In this document: one piece after another, positions 44,801 through 48,304 of the stretch
How the letters are laid out: every line of letters begins with the position of its first letter
Position numbering within the stretch: the stretch's first letter is position 1
Source: a virus
Virus record (IMG/VR): IMGVR_UViG_3300032820_000012
Location: 1 to 48,304 of that record
Strand: one strand, 5' to 3'
Length of the DNA: 48,304 nt
Notes under the pieces: generated by a model
The model's database searches: none
Seen by the model: only the letters and a program-made list of their open reading frames with translations
Told to the model about the DNA's origin: nothing
Made by a program: the position numbers and the translations under genes

Positions 44801-45641
44801 AGGGATCACTCAGGCGTTCAAGTCTGAGTGGCTAACTGAACTGTTGCGAATCTCGGCTTTCCAGCAGGGCAAGACCGGCAAATACACGGTTGCGGCAACG
44901 CCACAGACGGTAGCGGCTTTGGACTGGATGACATCAGAGGGAGTGCCGTATCTGATGGATGCTGCTCCGCTTGCTTCAACCTTCTTTATCCCACGGGGGA
45001 ACACTGAAGACGAACGGATGTACGAATCGGAAGCCCGCGCTCTGCAACTCGCTAGGGATATGAGGTTTGAGAAAACCCCGGAACAATACCTAGAGTCGAT
45101 CTATATCTCTGCTGCTGGCATCGCCTACTATGGGTATGCCGAGGCGGCAACGAAGGATCTTGTCGCTGCGCGTCTGGCCGGGGATCGGGATCTAGTGAAA
45201 CTGATTGAAAGGAGGTGGGATAACTTCAACAGGGACTTCAAGAAGGTTCATCCCATCTTTGCCGCATCGACGCATTTGTCGCAGTCCAAGATGCGCCGTG
45301 AGAATCTGATGACGGACATGCGGTTGTTGCTTGCAGACCCTTCGATTGTCCCTGATCACACTCCGCATAAGGACGACATCCTTGCGGGTATGGCATTAGT
45401 CGTGTCTATGGATAATCAGTTGGATCTCCTAACTGACCGTTCCGACAAGGATGCACAGCAGGCCCGTAACCGGATCAAGTTTGACCATATGAAGAAGATG
45501 GAAGCCCTGCTGGAAGGCAGGCCGTGGTTGAACGAGATGTATTACAACCTATTTGTTCCTCTTATTTCCGAAGAGTGGACGATTAAACTACAGTTGGGGC
45601 AGTTCGCAGACGAGGGCTTGACAGTGGGGATTAATAACTAA
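32835..45641 (+). CDS. Giant polyvalent virion protein, 4268 aa, with ASCH, ART, DUF7831, NADAR and SLOG domains
   Basis: One uninterrupted 12.8 kb frame. Residues 1-1500 and 3270-4268 are helical, virion-protein-like flanks; a hydrophobic stretch lies at about 386-425. The middle is an enzyme-like island: ASCH-like (about 1530-1640), ADP-ribosyltransferase (2220-2452; H2226, Y2257, acidic residue near 2443), DUF7831-like (2672-2792; FLYGDNLEGWGKAGQ), and a NADAR domain whose halves (2966-3034 and 3198-3263) flank a cpYpsA-type SLOG domain (3043-3185; SGGQTG at 3047-3052). This fits the polyvalent proteins ejected with phage DNA to counter host defences. Its place after the portal suggests it is packaged and injected. 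Domain roles are inferred. Confidence 0.8.
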   Translation: MAETLGGSGGGGVSIGTGATRRRGGTSSQSTALEDEYYADRLHMIRMASGDGLLFGFNPDVWIDLIYSDLSDEEMIASVLESVSHIELQERLKGIREFTKPAQNQLWAAFPKATQALLNSNGYSPPKDRPDKISWWNPFDWDDSLREGRIGNVPISKVVGVPLAAMTSPFRYVVSPAARGAWEGVNKSLNFSFRLGRTLHNQMDPTAMAQEEPLVSDPFLGIKRPAGTSVRLPQRYAQLITSFPTRWKNAEYEHASFSLESRAKALELLGNQQDYDIMIGGFRTGESDVLGAAIKYFTEKRAEAGSPDPEGEALIDVNNWFTSGVMDSREWKAAVEELDAGNFETSHLLAKRYDEMVRNVPGWIGGFADAPEDPADMGGFQKFRYTTGMIGFVGIGTMASAIVFDPITWGTIGYGSMVRGARAGIRTAQMGNYENTVRTMHRTASAFKIHSTFRAGERTEEAARSIMATFKYYRSGKSPERMMATGGRVRGIFRPKKNLTNEFAEYVAELGPNYVGRSPWYIRRQFNKVINPEIDRIVKVFNEYEIWRNTEVLAASRAGVPIKTPGPVVEFLRSNPKYRRVIEDMMRWHTDRMNNYRIADQTVLGKMGVTLKQPGLNSWDGVWEFFAEEAGHFALQNGLGGHLKTKLFFPRLTKFNRMRIAGTEGLLGYLDNFTNRMRNAWPHVQAEAAAGYIITKEGYLGQRLFLDVKSGVLPGLSAKARELPAKAYAEMFETSGTSRSIAGGPGAFVRIRPGRRAKPPETSDRVIRKYGITLEDYAILNRQMATYETKVHRDLHEIYKAIHLEEPIPKDIDRSLVKIVEERAPTLSDFYTLHEDTFGLLKFTKDGKPQYPRMKAWNRRGQMYVINRRTARNMPPGSSQAESAQMYPGMIQGVAYRTWDDLIDEGVTILNTNFATAAGKAGYKTPDELLTAVKVHGYRRVVDKLNAPTLEWAAPRRWKVKDLKKFLDEDIGIVPREKVLYDRAGKLTDKGMALVHSTLYHPARMAAKFTRSVPRNRFIDVTNSRTAIQEFTALAELGFMAEMPRPVIEGYISAFVHGTEGVRWDIQSRFLMDFMGRTGALVYGGQNIQRWFNRFIRQGSTAYSNVANDAIIGGMPLYRRAIFPGEAHGAQMSKLNILPSYRELGEASSYMNMMRMIGHSAFGPAMLDKFFARFWRPAVLMRIGVGLRNGVDETLLMVLREGPRSFANAKLAKTAIGTQKHFDHLGRAIPVLTTDQTRRSVIVSPIARTWRAVGDVLGIGDPAMTRKAVQVAKEKHLYNWDALGAARQEKEVIAARNLLTKDSETMGIRVAAHKGWKPIMQMLEASARITGRVFHQSARLPFVPTKQQAAQWALARQHDGERFIYAKMKQMTNPVILDSANDLVFSPFRSYFGGMSGTSLDEVLKLQGQRSDAAGNAIPYIELDYANSQMTYVKMDAGGSTQFGLLEAASQRLYTMQTSPEAVAAARAGAHHVDEVLEGFFRRNLTDDMIGVMRERVGIAGTGRTTVRNYEISIPAGTAPEGELTAVRTFKMNYRYEKSQAVKALGKSEKVTGDNTFDAIVAGQRMATTRTAAQLGPVKKGDTVLFIRDSDGAQVYVKITDRYKPNQKISREAWAELEGYGSPIPDAEWAKYGNMEQITFKTISHPFRGAEVPRHLEPGVSPFAGSVTFTDNAVSEFAGQADFLATGASFSDVSGAVRAQGGNIISKGVTSELLDGSTAAARTAYELIDDIDPLMRSYLRAYWENAPKFQPGEAWHGFPLHGYTDPLDIADALVGMGRTEAERNFLSSILRPTLGAADHEASKALAWLSHRDLKMGDLLSDVAKSEEAQRAAWMSEGMTILGQDRNNSMVRSTGIDPVIQRTMTMPNEYEIGFFFPQVPGDVGVALAYMFKHPETMIANEMRQMLGTMLSRELGSRDSARVVLNTLDPMMSPHGSMTPDAWLGFYMADADRIISSAIASQPASPAALASTLDEMLGVKELTDVAGMRIPLLTGAHNPEKTEKVLHALRDWRTWLHEGEIPAPQVAGALMDDATESLTGGWGVVRRLLTHDEYKATPGYGRYYGTTGGHKFARPSGAGPAEAQPVTVTIIGDTWGNSKSVPSGWTEELADGVPTGNWTVAGVGDTERMAAVAAREWVEEEVTHLSNSMLSLPTGSRVRYHAPSREARDAGYDQFGNLVNKVLTTINDHAGQSTIGQLERAIWEVVGDLPPGAGIPDGAWVGGPKLFHGSEQELSAFVRKDPIGAKSLGGRSAMGEALYTTPDKEFAAGYGVVHEVQFIGKTPTGTPRLLNYGATGIHDDARKAVLDTLEHFGDLLKAHAGTRLWTDAELAPLMEKLFNPRTTFADVHGFADAAVIGGSESTLRGFMKMVAERNTVEGMPFHVSTHTPASVRNQVNEMVSLALDRLRKNLHDAGYHGYVAPKGGGFHQAQMAPEAHGVAAEQFGDAIAWFAPEKDLRIIKGVERDFIGTVGGEKGTNGIRRIFTEHGSDEMVPTIELIGEPFGAVTEAFPKAVRYDAAAAGKSEAAALHTDVNVPREPQYLGETMGRARPTEASGGRARPRTGEERAAGEEILTPEQAGGVGWGVTRKKGARRNPKEWLWGGNKPKQDFQEVNAIDPAALWEYRDALLRQMIERGEVDTIWPFFRDGPSPGSVTEGLSQVDGIIAGSGTHAPRNPVEIVSNLTPKLLRDNPDKIFLYGDNLEGWGKAGQAAIRDEPNAIGIPTKKYPGMQEGHFFRDSEYAQNVRHIDEAFDQIPEGTTVVIPKAGLGTGRARMQQTAPKTFDYLQMRISEMQGIPSPTPIIGKGGVQTHGKPPGARRAAGEPGGRIPGWLQQTRAVAGEGSVPISWEARVGNPSAVARHVKARVYEPASQAPRTMWTWDTTMQRPVTPRDMGGFDVTGGPLGEHIGVSPYSLPEEMLEQAAHPSTIKKNVLWQDKQGDMMWLREGQEETIPWFNPGEVSGSMPTGPTVVHGDQGKNIVLSNWGEHPMTFRGKRFNTAEGAFQAHKAGEYYAGFEHLSGKEARVAARHGGAAGKGAEPGTYQGVQKIISGGQTGGDEAGLFAAEELGIATGGHMPKGYRVEGGTNEALAQRFGLVEHESPQWVPRTAANTQNSDGTIWFGNESPGKGATRREARNAGKPFIDNPTKERFIEWLEENNIQVLNVAGNRASSNPELYEAVKTFLTDSLSETPVVSAGKPIPTLETVIAGERADVTLMREILDAKYDQIPAFRTALLESGEITHPSVDAFWAETMPRLLTDLRAKKMMEQGEWVSMGEQWLGPYDVVNQIEHAAATGVDELNNLVSNFSRVGKSTMAQKGEMHHQINMELADSVDGIVSSGRVTRWGNSSLLPPQILARVPITAKPTAGERTLSVARNFFDGAVNPMIRAISREPMFDFYFAEALPMTRAVRNYYQHAPESFRALERVAKTSNEKIPAEVYAHRRLNPAYVGHGPEQTRLTITRRIDENGVEQVYIPELEEFIEFGIPWAPYALPPEGAPALIGSVEHLNSGLTRYKRLAELLGDYQQGIRPRHEIVEQIFRVDDAVRPKIGALTEDQALGFLVDAGRLGDEDFFRVLITEGPPPNLRPVASGTWFDTFPEHREFFVNMYMKNKERMLKASDEGRQVIDEYALFTRQVVEYVNLKSLQEQAHVNIASERALWQTSLFVDDHSLRSQWQESVGTMVPFWFAEEQFLRRWLRTLEVRPDALRNLSAALFASERSGLTYEDDMGTMRVFVPGSSFFPYMMDNFTQFPFLQNLMGEEGIGFIGGDMTSVTKLLLPGYGETTGNLQYGPMAGIPLLGLSTLDPTLRGQGILGFHDNIVGRYGYDSEASELIWQTIVPPPIAKLLAVVGIEVGDVGGTHAKSMMSAIEAAAVNGWLPSEQEMREFPNQELETQKVYDALNHVAKQLMLIQNLSWWGGLATGTPRSFVDDPNWEWNQKFQQLRDTGIPYEQAFREMLEEYRTEFWDEYVGEHFGTPDWAQNWEEADATTQRGITQAFKSEWLTELLRISAFQQGKTGKYTVAATPQTVAALDWMTSEGVPYLMDAAPLASTFFIPRGNTEDERMYESEARALQLARDMRFEKTPEQYLESIYISAAGIAYYGYAEAATKDLVAARLAGDRDLVKLIERRWDNFNRDFKKVHPIFAASTHLSQSKMRRENLMTDMRLLLADPSIVPDHTPHKDDILAGMALVVSMDNQLDLLTDRSDKDAQQARNRIKFDHMKKMEALLEGRPWLNEMYYNLFVPLISEEWTIKLQLGQFADEGLTVGINN

Positions 45642-47365
45642 TGGCAGATCCACCAACGGCAACGAAGCCGCCGCCGCCGGATGACGCAGGCGATCCAAAC
45701 GATACCGGTTTGGAGGACAAACCAGAAGGGAACCAGACAGCCGTGACCGCACAATGGCCGGGGTTGAAACAGATTTACCTTGGCGCATCGGGCGAACAGT
45801 TGGGGTTCGATCGGTTAGTAAATATACTGTTGGACAACCGCATATTCGTTGTCAATGCAATGGACGCAGCCCCCGGATCGACAGAAAGTATCGACCTGTT
45901 CGGCTTGGGGGAGCAGCCGACAGAGGCAGGCAGAGCGCCAGTAACGAATTGGGAAGAAGTCCAATTCGACAACTACAACATGGTCGATCTTCAAAGCGAG
46001 CAAGGCAGGCTGTACGTCGCCAAGTGGCTCCATGCCGACACAACAGATCCGACAGCGTGGGATGATCTCTCCACTGCCCAGCAGCAGGCTTATGACCCCA
46101 AAGTTACTAAAACTGTTGGCAGCAACCGCTTTATGTATATCTCTCCGACAGCCTCGTCGGATACGGGTACAGGTGCGGCGTGGTATGACACGCCAGAAAA
46201 AACCCATATCGGTGTTATTCCCAGTTTCGATGGGACGCCGATGGGTGATGTCCGCACCCTTGAAGAAGTATTAGTAGGGCTGCCACTGGACAAGGCTTCC
46301 CTCTACCATCTGATGACAAACTTGGCGCGCAACAACGCTGACTATTTCCGAGGAGTCCAAGCCCAGTTGGGGATGATGGGCTACTACGGGGAGGACGCTG
46401 GAAACGTCAGGTGGGGCATAGCGCAGGACATGGATCGGAACGCGATGTTCCGCTTTGTTTCAGAGATGCTTACCGACCATTTAGCAGCAGCCGGTGACGC
46501 GCGTAGGGTCGGATTGCCTCTGCCCTCGTTGGAAATAGATGACTTCATCGATAAGAAGTTCAACGATTATGTCGGTGGTTGGATTTCGAAGATGGTGGGT
46601 GGGGCCGCGAGCGACCCAACTCAGGGCTTCATAGACGATCTGGCTAGTCAGATAAAGTCTTCTGCGGAAGCGCAGGACATAACGGTCGATGATGCGAAGG
46701 CAGCAGAGATTTCCCAGTTGGTCCGAGGGGTTCTTGGCAGCGGAGAAGTTAATCTTGATAGCGCACTTAATAGGGATTTGATGGGGCTGGCAGTCAGCGA
46801 CGAGGCTGTAGCAACTGCTGATGCGTTTCTATTCGGCCCCGGTGGGTTCTATGGAAATCCTGAGGACATCAAGATTGGGGTACAGGGTTCGCATAGAGAA
46901 CTACTCCGTCTCGCTGGCCTCGCTGGCGTAGACGTAGATGTAGGAAAGGCCGAGTATGGCGGGCATAGGCCGACGCTTGATACCGATCAGCGGAAGAACG
47001 TCGCACGGTTCCTGTTCCATGTCATTAACGAAACTGTCGGGGCTGGAAACATGACTGCGACAGGTAACTACTTTGCGAACACGATCGGTTTCCAAGAGTT
47101 CGGGCACCGAAACTTCGACAGTAACTCCCTTACAAAGAACATTATTGCTGCCCAGAACCCTGCGCTTTCACCGACGTTCAATCAGACGATGGAAGCACAG
47201 ACCGAAGAACGCCTTGGCGCTATGAACGATATCGAAAGCCGTGTAATGGAGGCGTTGGGTACCGCTGAAGAGATGGACCGGACGCAGCGGACACGCGCAG
47301 CATTCGATGTCTTCAGGTATTTCTCTCCCGGCACGAATGCACGACGGAGCAGGGTGGCAGGGTAA
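45641..47365 (+). CDS. Putative virion protein, 574 aa
   Basis: A Pro-rich start (PPTATKPPPPDDAGDPNDTG) is followed by a mostly helical protein with a repeated GG-containing middle. It overlaps the giant gene and the lysozyme-like gene with TAATG junctions. Position between these suggests an internal virion or ejection protein. No family recognised. Confidence 0.6.
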   Translation: MADPPTATKPPPPDDAGDPNDTGLEDKPEGNQTAVTAQWPGLKQIYLGASGEQLGFDRLVNILLDNRIFVVNAMDAAPGSTESIDLFGLGEQPTEAGRAPVTNWEEVQFDNYNMVDLQSEQGRLYVAKWLHADTTDPTAWDDLSTAQQQAYDPKVTKTVGSNRFMYISPTASSDTGTGAAWYDTPEKTHIGVIPSFDGTPMGDVRTLEEVLVGLPLDKASLYHLMTNLARNNADYFRGVQAQLGMMGYYGEDAGNVRWGIAQDMDRNAMFRFVSEMLTDHLAAAGDARRVGLPLPSLEIDDFIDKKFNDYVGGWISKMVGGAASDPTQGFIDDLASQIKSSAEAQDITVDDAKAAEISQLVRGVLGSGEVNLDSALNRDLMGLAVSDEAVATADAFLFGPGGFYGNPEDIKIGVQGSHRELLRLAGLAGVDVDVGKAEYGGHRPTLDTDQRKNVARFLFHVINETVGAGNMTATGNYFANTIGFQEFGHRNFDSNSLTKNIIAAQNPALSPTFNQTMEAQTEERLGAMNDIESRVMEALGTAEEMDRTQRTRAAFDVFRYFSPGTNARRSRVAG

Positions 47366-48304
47366 TGACTTGGGCGTATGAAGGATCAACGCAGGTTCTC
47401 AATGGGCTATGGAAGCCTTTCGGAGACCGAGCCTTTGGTCTGATAAATCTTCTTGGGTCTACGGTCGTCCCCATCCGTGGCAAGAGTACGATGGAACAAG
47501 AAGAAGACCTATTCAACGCGCTCTACGACATACACGGTGAGAAAACAGGATTCCTAATGGATCATCCTGCCATCAGCCCATTCCCAGATGGGCTGGGGTT
47601 GTTTGTTGTTTACACAAATGCTGAGGCTGAACGAAACGCAATAGCGAAGGCTGCTGATCTTGGTATTGGGATAGATCCTCAGAAGCCAGACCAGTGGGAA
47701 CCCTTAGGGCTGCGGGCTGACCCCACCCCATACGAGATCCCCGGTGTTAATACCCACAAATACAGGCTGACTACATCTCGGAAGACCAGCCGCATGGGGG
47801 CGATGAACAATATGTTCGACTCCCTGTTCGGGGGTCTTCACTATGGGACTAGCGGGGAGGTAGAGAACCCAGAGATACGGACTGCTTTCAATCAAAGCAA
47901 TGCTGGCATGAGACCCACCATGCAGAGTATTGAGTCACCGTTCCCTGAAGCAAACTATTATAATCCCCAGTTCCAAAATGGGGACGGCTTGGGTATGGCC
48001 CATCCGGTTGGGGAAGGTTGGGCCGATTATGAAGGGAAGTTGGATGTAGGGAAACGACTGCTCTATATCTTGGGAGAGCAGGAAACAGATTCACCCAGTT
48101 CCGGTGAGTCCTACGATCTTAATACAGACCGTCTGGCAAAGTGGCTTGATGCCAAGGAGAAGGGGGAAGACTCTGACCCATACAATCACGCAATGGGTAA
48201 GTACCAGATCCTACCGTCCACATGGCAGGGGTTGTTAAAGAACTCCGGTATGGGAAGCGGGGGGAACCCCAGCCTTGATGTTACGAATCCTCACGATCAG
48301 GATC
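47365..48304 (+). CDS. Virion-associated lysozyme / SLT-like protein (5' part, cut by window end)
   Basis: ATG at 47365 overlaps the preceding stop. 313 codons are visible. It starts MTWAYEGSTQVLNGLWKPFG and reaches the repeat at 47588, then continues with the same lysozyme signature as the left copy (AMGKYQILPSTWQ). It gives the missing N-terminus of the gene at the left edge. Compared with that copy, about 14 residues differ (for example N to H, V to E, D to G), but the signature motif is unchanged. Confidence 0.7.
   Translation, partial: MTWAYEGSTQVLNGLWKPFGDRAFGLINLLGSTVVPIRGKSTMEQEEDLFNALYDIHGEKTGFLMDHPAISPFPDGLGLFVVYTNAEAERNAIAKAADLGIGIDPQKPDQWEPLGLRADPTPYEIPGVNTHKYRLTTSRKTSRMGAMNNMFDSLFGGLHYGTSGEVENPEIRTAFNQSNAGMRPTMQSIESPFPEANYYNPQFQNGDGLGMAHPVGEGWADYEGKLDVGKRLLYILGEQETDSPSSGESYDLNTDRLAKWLDAKEKGEDSDPYNHAMGKYQILPSTWQGLLKNSGMGSGGNPSLDVTNPHDQD
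47588..48304. repeat. Right copy of imperfect terminal direct repeat
   Basis: This aligns to 1-717 without gaps, with 32 mismatches, and extends to the last base of the window. Confidence 0.95.

Noticed and set aside
32835-45641. N4-type virion RNA polymerase as identity of the giant protein
   Set aside because: The size and place would fit, but I could not find the T7/N4-type polymerase motifs in order, while several unrelated enzyme domains are visible.
32835-45641. Tape measure protein
   Set aside because: At 4268 residues it would imply an extremely long tail. There are no tube or chaperone genes, and embedded enzyme domains do not fit a simple tape measure.
1-48304. CRISPR array or insertion sequence
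   Set aside because: No regularly spaced repeats of CRISPR size and no transposase-like protein were found. The only regular repeat is the 60-base coding repeat at 27859-28458.

Overview
The window reads as a nearly complete double-stranded DNA tailed phage (Caudoviricetes). It carries terminase, portal, scaffold-like protein, HK97-fold capsid, tail nozzle and fibre genes, a lysis set and an early region of tiny genes. I recognise no tape measure, sheath or tube genes. A 4268-residue virion protein follows the portal, so a short-tailed (podovirus-like) virion is the best inference. Bases 1-717 recur at 47588-48304 with no gaps and 32 mismatches (95.5% identity), and one gene runs across both ends. 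A circular or circularly permuted genome of about 47.6 kb, assembled across a variable population, is the simplest reading.

The host is probably an actinobacterium, but this is tentative. The supports are a phiC31 gp3-like protein, an r1t-type holin, and three GAAC-N4-GTTC palindromes that match the LexA (SOS) box of Gram-positive bacteria and actinobacteria. No tRNA, integrase, repressor, DNA polymerase, primase or helicase was recognised.

Layout: two transcription arms diverge from a roughly 0.9 kb non-coding control region (23415-24336). The leftward arm (23414 down to 12900) is an early-type operon of about 24 small overlapping genes. It includes SSB, a Cas4/RecB-like nuclease, a DUF932 protein, a gp3-like protein, an HNH nuclease and many mini zinc-ribbon proteins. 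The rightward arm (24337 to 48304, continuing from 1 to 12899) carries, in order, fibre and adhesin genes with an embedded O-methyltransferase, a large terminase with a fused small-terminase-like HTH, portal, giant polyvalent protein, virion lysozyme, holin region, scaffold, capsid, connector, nozzle, fibre, endolysin and a metallophosphoesterase. The two arms meet tail to tail at 12899/12900 with no bases between their stop codons. Genes are tightly packed and many are joined by TAATG or ATGA overlaps.

The most unusual object is the giant protein (32835-45641). Long virion-type flanks enclose an island of nucleotide and ADP-ribose related domains: ASCH-like, ADP-ribosyltransferase, DUF7831-like, NADAR and cpYpsA-type SLOG. 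The SLOG domain appears to be inserted inside the NADAR domain, splitting it in two. Other notable items are the SOS-box cluster, a fibre-like protein of ten exact 20-residue repeats, and the diverged terminal repeat.
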